From assembly GCF_026626745.1 (NCBI RefSeq), contig NZ_JAPNJW010000001.1:5688001-5752000 (forward strand): a stretch of 64,000 bases of DNA, in the 5' to 3' direction. The notes below the pieces were generated by a model. That model saw nothing but the letters and a program-made list of their open reading frames with translations. It did no database searches and was not told the DNA's origin. The position numbers were made by a program, and so were the translations under genes. Origin of the DNA: Nannocystis sp. RBIL2. GTDB taxonomy: Bacteria > Myxococcota_A > Polyangia > Nannocystales > Nannocystaceae. This document shows, in pieces, positions 8,788 to 17,492 of the stretch; position 1 is the stretch's first letter, and every line of letters starts with the position of its first letter.

Positions 8788-9702
8788 CTAGGCGGATGCT
8801 CGAAAAGTGTCATGACCCGGGGCACACGTCGAGGAGCGCTGTGAAACATCCTGCGCAGGCAAGCGCCGGGCGAAATCAAGCACGCGTCGGGTCAGCGCTT
8901 CCGGTTGCTCCATGAAGCCGATGTGACCGAAATCGGTGAATTCCTCGATCTCGGCGTGTGCGGGCAGATTTTGCGCGAAGAAGCGATAGTGCGCGCGCGG
9001 CAAGATCCGCTCCTCGCGCCCCCACACGAAGAGCACGGGCATGTGGAGGCTCGCGAGCTCCGCCGGCGTGAGCAGCACGGAGGGAGAGATCTCCCCGAGC
9101 AGTTGGCGCAGCTGCGGATGGTTGAAGCGGCGGCGGAGGTTGTGCGCGATCGGGTGCCGCATGAGGGGCGGCACCTTGGCGAACACGTCGTCGACGAAAT
9201 CGAGCGCCTGGCCGTAGGTGTCGATGCGGAAGCGGTCGAGGAAGGCCGCGTGCTGGGCCGGGGGCAGCGGGGCCCCGCCGGGCGAGACCAGCGCCAGGCC
9301 GCGGACCATGTGCGGGCGGGCCAGGGCGTAGCGGATCGCCACCAGGCCGCCCATGGAGTTGCCGAGGATGAGCGCCGGCTGGTCGAGCACCTTGTCGAGG
9401 GTCTCGACCAAGGCGTCGAGCAGCACCGTCGGCGGGTCGCCCGGTCGCAGCAACGAGGAGAAGCCGTGGCCCGGCATGTCGGGCGCGATGACCCGGCGGA
9501 CGTGCGGCTGGAAGCGCTTGAGCAGCCCGCCGTAGCACACCGCGTGGGCGGCGAGCCCGTGCAGCACCACGATCGGCGGCAAACCACCGCCGCCCGCCCC
9601 GTCCAGCACGTGAATGTCGCCGACGCGGGTGGCCACCCGGCGGCTCTTCAGGCCGGAGACGTTGAGGACACGGCGGGCGAGTCGCTCGGGCAGGGTCAGC
9701 AT
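8788..9702 (-). CDS. alpha/beta hydrolase
   Basis: 304 aa with the oxyanion segment VVLHGLAAHAVCYGG, the nucleophile elbow GNSMGG (Ser near residue 118) and the catalytic His in FGHIGF near the C-terminus; the acid is probably in the VWGREERILP loop, where Glu or Asp is placed. The family covers lipases, epoxide hydrolases and dehalogenases; the substrate cannot be told from sequence. It precedes the PlsC-like gene, which hints at a lipid substrate. The ATG at 9702 is preferred to a TTG at 9741. Confidence 0.8.
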   Translation of the reverse strand: MLTLPERLARRVLNVSGLKSRRVATRVGDIHVLDGAGGGGLPPIVVLHGLAAHAVCYGGLLKRFQPHVRRVIAPDMPGHGFSSLLRPGDPPTVLLDALVETLDKVLDQPALILGNSMGGLVAIRYALARPHMVRGLALVSPGGAPLPPAQHAAFLDRFRIDTYGQALDFVDDVFAKVPPLMRHPIAHNLRRRFNHPQLRQLLGEISPSVLLTPAELASLHMPVLFVWGREERILPRAHYRFFAQNLPAHAEIEEFTDFGHIGFMEQPEALTRRVLDFARRLPAQDVSQRSSTCAPGHDTFRASA

Positions 9703-9850
9703 GGGATTAGGAGACTTCAGAGCCCCAGGAAATGTCCACAAAGCGGCGCGTTCAGACCGTGCTGGGGATCACAGGACCGCTGTGAACCCCCCTGCGCAGG
9801 CGCGCATGCGGCCGCGCTCCGCCCGACCCCTGCGGCCCCCGGGTGTGACC

Positions 9851-9864
9851 TGTCCCCCGAGACA
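9851..9864. repeat. palindrome family copy
   Basis: TGTCC-CCCG-AGACA; one arm mismatch. Confidence 0.6.
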
Positions 9865-9970
9865 GATGACGGCCGCGACCGGGCGCGCGTCCACGACGGC
9901 TGCGCATCGGCCGCCCGCGCAGCGGCGCCCGCGCTGGGGGCAGAGGGCGGCGAAGATGTCGCATGCCTCT

Positions 9971-9991
9971 TCGGACATGTCCCTCGGGACT
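9971..9991. repeat. palindrome family copy
   Basis: A GGACATG half followed by TGTCC-CTCG-GGACT, 47 bp before the glycosyltransferase ATG. Confidence 0.6.
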
Positions 9992-10037
9992 GCTTGACTG
10001 CCTCGTCGCCGCCCGCGTAAAACCCGGCGCCCGCGCC

Positions 10038-11201
10038 ATGAAGCTCGTCGACGTGACCGAGTTCTACTCCCAGCGCGGCGGCGGCGTGCGCACGCACCTG
10101 ACGGAGAAGGCCGCCGCCGCCGCGCGTCGGGGCCACGAGCACCTGGTCTTCGCGCCAGGTCCGCGTCACGCCGCCGACCCGGGCGTGCATTACATCCCGG
10201 GCCCCTCGCTGCCCTACGACCCGACCTACCACTTGTTGTGGCGGATCGGCGCGGCGCGGCGGCTGCTGCGGGCCGAGCGGCCCGACGTGCTCGAGATCCA
10301 CTCGCCCTACGTCGCCGCGATCGCGGCCCTCGGCCTGCGGCCGGGCGAGTTCGGGGCGCGCACCTTCGTCTGGCACTCCGACTTCATCGACACCTACCTG
10401 CGCGGCGGGCTCGAGCGGCGCCTCGCGCTGCTGTTCGGCGGCCGCGCGCCGCGGGCCGCCGATCGCCTGGTCGAGCCGCTGTGGGCCCACGTGCGCCGGA
10501 TCGCCGACGCCTGCGCCATGACCGTGGTCGGCTCGCGCTGGCAGAAGTACAAGCTCGAGCAGCACGGCGTCGCCCGCGTCGAGCACATCCCGTTCGGCAT
10601 CGAGCCCGGCCGCTTCGCCCCCGAGCGGCGCAGCGAGGCCCGCCGCCAGGAGCTGCTGGCCGGGCGCACCGGGCCGCTGGTGCTCGCCATCGGCCGCTTC
10701 GCCGTCGAGAAGCGCTGGGACGTGGTCGTCGACGCCTACGCGCGGCTGGCCGAGCACCGGCCCGGGGCGGTGCTGGCGGTGTTTGGCGACGGTCCCGAGA
10801 GACATGTCTTCAAGGACAGGCTCGGCGACCGCGACGACGTCCGCGTCCTCGGCTTCGAGCGCGACCGCGACCTCCTGGCGGTGACGCTCGCCAGCGGCGA
10901 CCTGCTGCTGCACGGCTGCCCGTTCGAGACCTTCGGCCTCGGGGTCGCCGAGGCGATCGCCAGCGGCCTGCCGGTGGTGGTGCCGGACGCCGGCGGTGCG
11001 GCCGAGCAGGCGCCGCCCGAGAGCGCGGTGCAGTACCCGGCGGGCGACGTCGCGGCCTGCGTGGCCGCCGCGGAGGCGCTGCTCGCCGTCGACCCGGCCG
11101 AGCTGCGGGCCCGCGCCGCGATCGCGGCCCGCCGCGTGCCCAGCGTCGTCGACCACTTCGACGCCCTGTTCGGCCGCTACCGCGAGCTGCTGGCGCGCTG
11201 A
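10038..11201 (+). CDS. GT4-family glycosyltransferase
   Basis: 387 aa, GT-B fold. The N-terminal domain opens with MKLVDVTEFYSQRGGGVRTH, the glycine-rich acceptor-side loop. The C-terminal nucleotide-sugar domain has LAIGRFAVEKRWDVVV and the EX7E motif in PFETFGLGVAEAIASGLPVV. It would transfer a sugar from NDP-sugar to a lipid or glycan acceptor on the cytoplasmic face. At about residues 256-264 the peptide ERHVFKDRL is encoded by a copy of the dispersed palindrome placed between the GDGP strand and the next helix. First gene of the 10-19 kb glycan locus. Confidence 0.85.
   Translation: MKLVDVTEFYSQRGGGVRTHLTEKAAAAARRGHEHLVFAPGPRHAADPGVHYIPGPSLPYDPTYHLLWRIGAARRLLRAERPDVLEIHSPYVAAIAALGLRPGEFGARTFVWHSDFIDTYLRGGLERRLALLFGGRAPRAADRLVEPLWAHVRRIADACAMTVVGSRWQKYKLEQHGVARVEHIPFGIEPGRFAPERRSEARRQELLAGRTGPLVLAIGRFAVEKRWDVVVDAYARLAEHRPGAVLAVFGDGPERHVFKDRLGDRDDVRVLGFERDRDLLAVTLASGDLLLHGCPFETFGLGVAEAIASGLPVVVPDAGGAAEQAPPESAVQYPAGDVAACVAAAEALLAVDPAELRARAAIAARRVPSVVDHFDALFGRYRELLAR
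10791..10822. repeat. palindrome copy inside the glycosyltransferase gene
   Basis: Core TGTCT-TCAA-GGACA at 10805-10818, with a GTCCCGAGAGACA half just upstream. Read in frame as ERHVFKDRL. Confidence 0.6.
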
Positions 11202-11442
11202 CGCTGCGAGCCGCGACCGTGCGCTCACCCTGCATCGAGTGACAGAGCGCGCCCGCTGTCGCGAGCTCGCGGCTCCGCGATGCGAAGCGCCCCCCTGCTT
11301 CGCGGGCGAGGTCGGCCGACCTTTATAAATCATCGACCGCGCCCCGACCTCGCTGCGCGCTGGGTCACTGCGCCACGGCCCGCAGGCCCGCGTGGACCGC
11401 GGCGTCATTGCGAGCGCACCTCCGGCGTGCCAGCATCCGCGC

Positions 11443-12195
11443 GTGCCGGTCCACGTATCGATCCACGACGTCACCCCCGCCTGGGCCGCGGAGGTCGACG
11501 CCGCCTTGCAGGCGTGCGCCGAGGTCGGCATCAAGCCTGGCCTTCTGGTCATCCCCAACTATCACGGCGCCTGGCCGCTCGACGAGCACCCCGACTACGC
11601 CCGGCGCTTGCGACAGTGGCAGGCCGACGGCCACGAGATCTTCCTGCACGGCTACTACCACCTCGCGGGCGCCGACCGCCGCGCGAGCGCCACTGCCGGC
11701 AACACGGCACCGCGCGGCCTGCGGAAGTTGTGGGCGCAGAAGGTCGTGTCCGGCGGCGAGGCCGAGTTCAGCGACGTCGACGAGGCCGAGGCCCGCCGCC
11801 GCCTCGACGACGGCGAGGCCGTGTTGCGCCGCGCCGGTCTCGAGCAGCTCGACGGCTTCATCGCCCCCGCGTGGTCGATGCCGCCGTGGATGCACGCGGT
11901 CCTGCGGGAACGCGGCTACCGCTACACCGAGGATCACCTGCACGTGTACGACCCCGCGGCCGGCGCTCGCCGGGCCAGCGTCGTCCTCAACTACGCCAGC
12001 CGCACCCCGGCGCGGCTGTGGTCGAGCCTGATTTACTGCCGACTCGCGCGCCCGGCCCGGCGCTTCTTGCCCGCGCGCGTGGCGATCCACCCTGCCGACA
12101 TGCGCCACGAGGTGCTGCGCAAGGAGATCCGCGGCCTGCTGCGCTGGGCCGTCGGCGACGCAGTGGTGCCCGCGCGCGCCCTCGTCGAGGCCTGA
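11443..12195 (+). CDS. DUF2334 polysaccharide deacetylase-like protein
   Basis: 250 aa. It starts at a GTG directly before PVHVSIHDVTP, the conserved metal-site strand (HD) of the NodB-like fold in DUF2334 proteins; GHEIFLHGYYHL supplies the second pair of histidines and FIAPAWSMP the later conserved strand. Such proteins are predicted metal-dependent deacetylases of glycan or GlcNAc substrates. No signal peptide is seen, so a cytoplasmic or lipid-linked substrate is likely. It is followed after 3 bp by the GT28-like gene, suggesting translation together. Confidence 0.8.
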   Translation: MPVHVSIHDVTPAWAAEVDAALQACAEVGIKPGLLVIPNYHGAWPLDEHPDYARRLRQWQADGHEIFLHGYYHLAGADRRASATAGNTAPRGLRKLWAQKVVSGGEAEFSDVDEAEARRRLDDGEAVLRRAGLEQLDGFIAPAWSMPPWMHAVLRERGYRYTEDHLHVYDPAAGARRASVVLNYASRTPARLWSSLIYCRLARPARRFLPARVAIHPADMRHEVLRKEIRGLLRWAVGDAVVPARALVEA

Positions 12196-12198
12196 GCC

Positions 12199-13188
12199 AT
12201 GGCCCGCGTCAGCCTCGTCGTCCACGGCCGCGGTCGCGGCCACGCCAGCCGGGCGGTCGCCTGCGCCCGCGCCCTGCGCGACGCCGGCCACGCCCTTCAC
12301 GTGTTCGCCGGCGGCGACGCCGAGCATGTCCTCAAGGACATGTACGAAGTGACATCCGTCCCGATCGTCCGGCCCGGCCTCGGCGCGGTCAGCGGGTGGT
12401 TGGGGCGGCTGGCGAGCGACGCCGACCGCTTCGCCGCCGCCGCGCCCGAGTGCGTCGTCAGCGACGGCGATCAGCCGAGCCTCGTGGTCGCGCGCCGGCG
12501 CAAGGTCGGCAGCGTGGCGATCGATCACGGCCTCGCGCTCACCCACAGCCGCCTGCCGATCCGCCCGCCCGCGGCGATGCGGCTGTACGAGCGGCTCAAC
12601 AACGCCCCGCTGGCGCTGGCCGACCGCCTCGTCGCCGTCCACTTCCTGCCGTTCGAGGTCACCGATCCGCGCGTCGCGGTCGCCCGCCCCGACCTGCGCG
12701 ACGACCTGCGCGGCCCCGTCGCCCGCGAGGGCTTCCTCCTGGCCTACTTCCGCGACGACAACGGCCGCGACGCCCTCGCCCTCGCCCTCGCCGCCGGCGC
12801 CCAGGTCGTCTGCTTCGGCGAGCGCGACCCGCAGCTGCCCGGCCTCGTGTTCCATCGCTCGGGCCGCGCCGGCTTCGCCGACCACCTGCGGCGCTGCGAC
12901 GGCGTCATCACCTCGGCCGGCAGCAACGTGCTCGCCGAGTGCGTCATGCTGCGCAAGCCGGCCCTGGCGCTGTACAAGCGCGGCGACGCCGAGCAGGCCC
13001 TGAACGCCCGGCTCGCCGAGCACGCCGGCGTCGCCCTCGCGCGCAGCTTCGAGGACCTGCGGCCCGGGGACATCGCCGACTTCCTGGCCCGGGTGCGCGG
13101 CGGTGAGTTCGCCGCGCCCGACCTCGTCACCGCCATGCCGCCGGTGTCCGAGGTGGTCGTCAGCGCCGTCGCGGCGCTCCTGGTATAA
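12199..13188 (+). CDS. GT28/MurG-like glycosyltransferase (MJ1255-type)
   Basis: 329 aa. The start VSLVVHGRGRGHASRA contains the GRGHASR loop of the MGT/MurG-like group, and the C-terminal half has CDGVITSAGSNVLAECVMLRKP, the typical nucleotide-sugar binding turn with Gly-Ser-Asn and Glu. It probably adds one sugar to a lipid acceptor. Residues 42-49 read EHVLKDMY and come from a perfect palindrome copy at 12325-12342 lying between the first helix and next strand, where natural length variation would be tolerated. It sits 3 bp after the DUF2334 gene and 11 bp before the MMPL exporter. Confidence 0.8.
   Translation: MARVSLVVHGRGRGHASRAVACARALRDAGHALHVFAGGDAEHVLKDMYEVTSVPIVRPGLGAVSGWLGRLASDADRFAAAAPECVVSDGDQPSLVVARRRKVGSVAIDHGLALTHSRLPIRPPAAMRLYERLNNAPLALADRLVAVHFLPFEVTDPRVAVARPDLRDDLRGPVAREGFLLAYFRDDNGRDALALALAAGAQVVCFGERDPQLPGLVFHRSGRAGFADHLRRCDGVITSAGSNVLAECVMLRKPALALYKRGDAEQALNARLAEHAGVALARSFEDLRPGDIADFLARVRGGEFAAPDLVTAMPPVSEVVVSAVAALLV
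12325..12342. repeat. perfect palindrome copy inside a coding sequence
   Basis: CATGTCCT-CA-AGGACATG: 8-bp perfect arms. Translated as EHVLKDM in frame. Confidence 0.75.
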
Positions 13189-13189
13189 G
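13184..13189 (+). promoter_or_regulatory. -10-like TATAAG before the MMPL gene
   Basis: TATAAG ends ten bases before the ATG at 13200 and overlaps the stop of the preceding gene. Confidence 0.3.
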
Positions 13190-13199
13190 GCCCACGCGC

Positions 13200-15875
13200 A
13201 TGTCCGAGTCGTCGTCCCGCGCCACCGGCCTCGCCGCCCTCGTCGTGCGCCGCCCGCTGGCGATCGTCGTCGTCGCCCTGGTGCTCGGCGTCCTCGGTTA
13301 CTTCGGCACCCGCCGGCTCGGCATCGACCAGGAGCTGCGCGCGCTGCTCCCCGACGACGCGCCCAGCGTCACCCGCCTCGACGCGGTCACCGATCGGCTC
13401 GGCAACCAGTCCGACCTCTACGTCACGATCCGCGGCCCCTCGCGCGAGGCCAACCTCGCCCTCGGCGCGGCGATCGCCGCCGACCTCGAGCAGCGCGACG
13501 ACATCCGCTACGTCCTGTTCCGTCGCGACCCCGCGTTCTTCCGCGACAACCTCCTGCTCTACGCCGGGCTGCAGGACCTGCTCGACCTGCGCCAGCAGGT
13601 CATCGACGCCATCCAGGCCCGTGTCCGCCGCGAGCTCAGCATGTTCCCGGAGGACCAGGAGGCGAGCGGGGAGCGCGACGACCTCGGCCTCGACGAGAAG
13701 GCCCTGCGCGAGCGCTACGGCCTCGACCGCGAGCCCTCGGAGTACTTCGAGCGCGACGAGGGCCGGCTGGTCGTCGTGCGCGCGCGGCCGACCCGGCCCA
13801 ACACCGACATCTCGTTCGCGCGCGGCCTGTCGCGCAACCTCAAGACCGCGATCGACGGCATCGGTCCCAAGCAGTTCCACCCCGACATCGAGGTCACGAT
13901 CGACGGCAGCTACGCCGAGCACACCGCCCAGGCCAGCAGCCTCGAACGCGACATCATCTCCGGCACCGCCTTCGCCTTCGGCCTGCTCCTGCTGGTCGTG
14001 GCGATCTACTTCCGCGGCCTGCGGGCGGTCCCGCTGGTGCTGGTGCCGCTGCTGATCGCGGTCGTCACCACCCTCGCCATCGCCTGGGCCCTCTACCGCG
14101 AGCTCAACCTCGTCAGCGCCTTCATCTTCGCCGTCACCCTCGGCCTCGGCATCGACTTCGGCACTCACATCCTGTCGCGCTACCGCGACGAGCGGCGCCG
14201 CGGCCTCGAGCAGTACGCGGCGATCCGCACCACCATCGCCACCACCGGCGTATCGACGGCCGGCGGCGCGCTGAGCACCGCGTTCGCGTTCCTGTTCCTG
14301 GTCCTGGCCGAGTTCCGCGGCTTCTCGCAGTTCGGGGTGATCGGCAGCCTCGGCATCATGATCGCCTTCGTCGCCGCGCTGGTGGTCCTGCCCGCGCTGG
14401 TGCTGGTGCTCGACCGCATCGTCCCCTGGCGCGTGCCCGCAGCGGCGGCCACCCAGGCTCCCGGCGCCCGCATCGTCTCGCGCGAGCTCCCCTGGCTGGC
14501 CCTCGGGACAGCCGTGGTCTGCCTCGTCGGCGGGGTCCTCGGCGCCGCCCAGCTGCCGCGGATCGGCTTCGAGTACAACCTCGGCAAGCTGGGTCCGCCC
14601 GATCGCACCAGCCCCGAGGAGCAGCAGCGGGCCAACGAGTACCGCGACGCCGTGGGCCGCACGCAGTCGACCGACCCGACGATCGTCCTGACCGAGAGCC
14701 TGCCGCAGACCGAGGCCGTGAACCGCCAGCTGCAGGCGATCCTCGACCTCGAGCCGGAGCAGATCGCGGAGATCACCGGCCTCGAGCCCTACCCGGACAC
14801 CCCGCGCAAGCCGAAGCCCGAGCCCAAGCCCGCGCCCGCGCCGAAGCCCGCGAGCGGCGACGAGGAAGAAGACGAGGACGACGTCGAGCCCGACGACCCG
14901 AAGTTCGTCCGCCTCGCCGAGCTCGCGCGCACCCGCGGCACGGTCGACCCCGCGGTGCTCGAACAGCTCAAGCAGTACCCGCCCGAGCGCCTGCGCGAGA
15001 TGGACGACCTGCTCAGCAGCGTGCTGTCGATCTACAGCTTCGTGCCCGAGCTGCAGCAAGAGAAGCTCGATATCATCCGTGACATCCGCACGCGCATCGA
15101 CAACAAGCGCGGCTCCTTCAGCGACGCCGACCTCGAGAAGTTGAAGTCGTGGGAGCGCTACCTGCAGGTCGACCGCCCGGTCGGGCCCGACGACCTGCCG
15201 CCGTGGGTCAAGGTCCAGTTCACCGACATGCACGGCGAGCTCGGGCGCTTCGTCGCCTGCTGGCAGCGCGGGCCCAAGTCCGAGTACGCCCACGCCAAGC
15301 GGATCCACGACGCCTTCGACACCATCGACACGCCGCTGGGCCCGGCCCCGGCGGTCGGCTCGCACTTCGTCGTGCCCGAGGTCGTCGACGCCATCCGCGG
15401 CGACGGCCCGCTGGTGATGTGCGCCGTGTTCGGCGTGCTGATCGTCACCGCGCTGGTGATGTTCCGCAGCGTCGGCCACGCGGCGATCGTGCTGGCGACC
15501 GTCGGCTCGGCGCTCGGCTGGCTGGCCGCAGTGTTCGTGTGGATGGGCTGGACGCTCAACCTGTTCAACCTGGTCGCGCTGCCGCTGCTCGTCGGCATGG
15601 GCCAGGACGACTCGCTCCACATCATCCACCGCTACCGCGAGGAGGGCCTCGGCCGGCTGGCGCACACCATGCGCGAGACCGGCGGCGCCGTCGTCCTCAC
15701 CACCGTCACCACGGTCATCGGCTTCTCGAGCATGCTGTTCGTCGACCACATCGGCCTGCGCTCGCTCGGCTGGACCGCGGTCGTCGGCATGACCTTCTGC
15801 CTGGTCGCCTCGCTCACGCTCGTGCCCGCTTGCCTGCGCCTCGGCGAGTGGCTGCGGGTCCGGCGCGGCGAGTGA
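13200..15875 (+). CDS. MMPL/RND-family transporter (HpnN-like)
   Basis: 891 aa with two MMPL repeats. Each repeat has one leading membrane helix, a large extracytoplasmic loop and a five-helix bundle; GLGIDFGTHILSRYRDERRR (about 317-336) and the matching LLVGMGQDDSLHIIHRYREEG near 797-817 carry the conserved Asp of proton-driven members. Family members export lipids such as hopanoids or complex glycolipids. The second periplasmic loop holds a charged Pro/Lys/Glu/Asp linker (about residues 535-570) unusual for the family. Placement between glycosyltransferases and ManC suggests export of the lipid-linked product of the locus. Confidence 0.85.
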   Translation: MSESSSRATGLAALVVRRPLAIVVVALVLGVLGYFGTRRLGIDQELRALLPDDAPSVTRLDAVTDRLGNQSDLYVTIRGPSREANLALGAAIAADLEQRDDIRYVLFRRDPAFFRDNLLLYAGLQDLLDLRQQVIDAIQARVRRELSMFPEDQEASGERDDLGLDEKALRERYGLDREPSEYFERDEGRLVVVRARPTRPNTDISFARGLSRNLKTAIDGIGPKQFHPDIEVTIDGSYAEHTAQASSLERDIISGTAFAFGLLLLVVAIYFRGLRAVPLVLVPLLIAVVTTLAIAWALYRELNLVSAFIFAVTLGLGIDFGTHILSRYRDERRRGLEQYAAIRTTIATTGVSTAGGALSTAFAFLFLVLAEFRGFSQFGVIGSLGIMIAFVAALVVLPALVLVLDRIVPWRVPAAAATQAPGARIVSRELPWLALGTAVVCLVGGVLGAAQLPRIGFEYNLGKLGPPDRTSPEEQQRANEYRDAVGRTQSTDPTIVLTESLPQTEAVNRQLQAILDLEPEQIAEITGLEPYPDTPRKPKPEPKPAPAPKPASGDEEEDEDDVEPDDPKFVRLAELARTRGTVDPAVLEQLKQYPPERLREMDDLLSSVLSIYSFVPELQQEKLDIIRDIRTRIDNKRGSFSDADLEKLKSWERYLQVDRPVGPDDLPPWVKVQFTDMHGELGRFVACWQRGPKSEYAHAKRIHDAFDTIDTPLGPAPAVGSHFVVPEVVDAIRGDGPLVMCAVFGVLIVTALVMFRSVGHAAIVLATVGSALGWLAAVFVWMGWTLNLFNLVALPLLVGMGQDDSLHIIHRYREEGLGRLAHTMRETGGAVVLTTVTTVIGFSSMLFVDHIGLRSLGWTAVVGMTFCLVASLTLVPACLRLGEWLRVRRGE

Positions 15876-15877
15876 GA

Positions 15878-15897
15878 GGTCCTTTACGACATGTTCC
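15878..15897. repeat. palindrome family copy (degenerate)
   Basis: GGTCCTTTACGACATGTTCC, directly after the transporter stop codon. Confidence 0.4.
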
Positions 15898-16051
15898 GAA
15901 CGCCAGACGCTCCTCCGGCGCCGCCGGCAGCCGTCCCGCCGGCCGGCACGGGAGCAGCCGCGCGGCCGTGCTCGCGGTTGCACGGGTTGGTCGTGCGCGC
16001 AAGCGCGCGTACTGGCCTGCTGTGGGGCAAAGCCGCTAAAGTGAGGGGAGC

Positions 16052-17212
16052 ATGCGGATCGCCCTCGTGATGGCCGGCGGCGGCGGCTCCCGGCTCTGGC
16101 CCGCTTCGACCCCCGAGCGGCCCAAGCAGTTCATGGCGCTGCGCGACGATCGAAGGCAGAGCCTCCTCGCCGCCGCGGTCGATCGCGCCGCCGCGGTCGC
16201 GGGCGCCGACTGCACCTTCCTCGTCACCACCCATGGCCTGGCCGCCGCCGTCCGCGCAGCGGCGCCGCAGCTCGCACCCGAGCAGGTGATCGAAGAGCCG
16301 TGCCCGCGCAGCACCGCGCCCTGCGTGGCCCTGTCGCTGGTCCACATCGTCGAGCGCCTACGCGCCCGCGGCTGGTCCGAGAGACAGATCGACGAGACCG
16401 CGCTGATGGTCCTGCCGTCCGATCATCACGTCGGCGACGAGGGCCGCTTCGCCGACCTGCTCGCGCGCGCCTGCGACTGCGCCGCGGAGACCCGCGACGT
16501 AGTGGTCCTCGGCGTCACGCCGACGCGGCCCGAGACCGGCTACGGCTACATCGAACGCGACGGCCTGCCGCGCACGTCCCCCGACGACACCGCCTGCGCC
16601 GCGCTGAACCTCTACTCCGCGGTGCGCTTCGTCGAGAAGCCGAACCTGGCCCGCGCGCGCGAGTTCTTGGCGAGCGGACGTTTCTTGTGGAACGCCGGCG
16701 TGTGCATCACGCCGATCGGCCGCATGCTGGCGGAGTACCAGCGCCACGCGCCGACGCTGTGGCAGGCGTTCGCGCCGGTGGTCGCGGCCCTGCGCGAGGG
16801 CGAGGCCGAGCTGGCCCGCACGCGCACCGCTGCCGCCTACGCGGCGATCCAGCCGGCCTCGATCGACGTGGCGATCCTCGAGCAGCTCGCCGACCTCCGC
16901 GTCGCCGCCAGCGACGTCGCCTGGACCGACCTCGGCTCGTGGGCGGCCATCCGCGAGGCCCTGCCGCGCGACGGTGACGGCTTCGCCGTCCACGCCGAGA
17001 ACGGCGCGGCCGTCCACGTGGTCGACGGCCGCGACGGCCTGGTGTGGACCGACGGCGCCGACGTCGCCATCGTCGGCCTCGACGGCGTCGCCGTGATCTC
17101 CTCGGGCGGCCGGATCCTCGTGTGCCCGCTCGAGCGAGCCCAGGAGGTCCGCGCCGCCGCCGAGGCCTCCGCCAGGCACGCCGCCCGCCCCCGCGACAAG
17201 CCCGACGCCTGA
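16052..17212 (+). CDS. manC: mannose-1-phosphate guanylyltransferase
   Basis: 386 aa. It forms GDP-mannose from mannose-1-phosphate and GTP. Signatures are the pyrophosphorylase loop MAGGGGSRLWPAS with PKQF, LPSDHHV, PETGYGYIE, FVEKP and WNAGV. It matches the single-domain ManC length, with no phosphomannose isomerase cupin fused. GAGGGGAG just upstream is a strong ribosome binding site. It supplies the donor for the mannosyl steps expected in this locus. A canonical palindrome begins six bases after its stop. Confidence 0.92.
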   Translation: MRIALVMAGGGGSRLWPASTPERPKQFMALRDDRRQSLLAAAVDRAAAVAGADCTFLVTTHGLAAAVRAAAPQLAPEQVIEEPCPRSTAPCVALSLVHIVERLRARGWSERQIDETALMVLPSDHHVGDEGRFADLLARACDCAAETRDVVVLGVTPTRPETGYGYIERDGLPRTSPDDTACAALNLYSAVRFVEKPNLARAREFLASGRFLWNAGVCITPIGRMLAEYQRHAPTLWQAFAPVVAALREGEAELARTRTAAAYAAIQPASIDVAILEQLADLRVAASDVAWTDLGSWAAIREALPRDGDGFAVHAENGAAVHVVDGRDGLVWTDGADVAIVGLDGVAVISSGGRILVCPLERAQEVRAAAEASARHAARPRDKPDA

Positions 17213-17217
17213 TCGCG

Positions 17218-17237
17218 GGCTGTCCCGAAGGACAGCC
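17218..17237 (+). terminator. palindrome family copy forming a hairpin after manC
   Basis: Perfect 8-bp arms GGCTGTCC and GGACAGCC around CGAA. No T-run follows, so terminator action is inference from position. Confidence 0.55.
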
Positions 17238-17478
17238 GCTGTCCTCCAGCGGTCCTGCCTGCGCGCCCGCGGGACGAAGAAGGCCAGCGGCCCGCAGACT
17301 TCGCGACCGGCGACGAGTCTCGTGAGCCTTCCGTGGCGCGTGCCTCACTGACCTGACCCGAGAGACAGCGACTCACGCCGGGAACACAGGATCACCTGGC
17401 CCCTCCCGCGCGGTCCCCGGCCCTCGCCCGCGCGAGGCCTCGCACGCCGGCGCGCCTGGGCCGGCCGCGCCGCTTCGT

Positions 17479-17484
17479 TATACT
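17479..17484 (+). promoter_or_regulatory. -10 TATACT close to the start codon
   Basis: TATACT ends eight bases before the GTG at 17493, so transcription would begin at or near the start codon (leaderless or nearly so). Confidence 0.5.
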
Positions 17485-17492
17485 CGCCGCAC

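Larger units (their letters stand above)
9703..10037. other. divergent intergenic region with two palindrome copies
   Basis: A 335-bp control region between the hydrolase and the first glycosyltransferase. Two palindrome cores, 9851-9864 and 9978-9991, are the only structure I can see; they may act as operators or only as repeats. Confidence 0.5.

Noticed and set aside
12744..15983. A 1079-codon minus-strand frame
   Set aside because: It is the antisense shadow of the MMPL gene, which has full membrane helices and family motifs.
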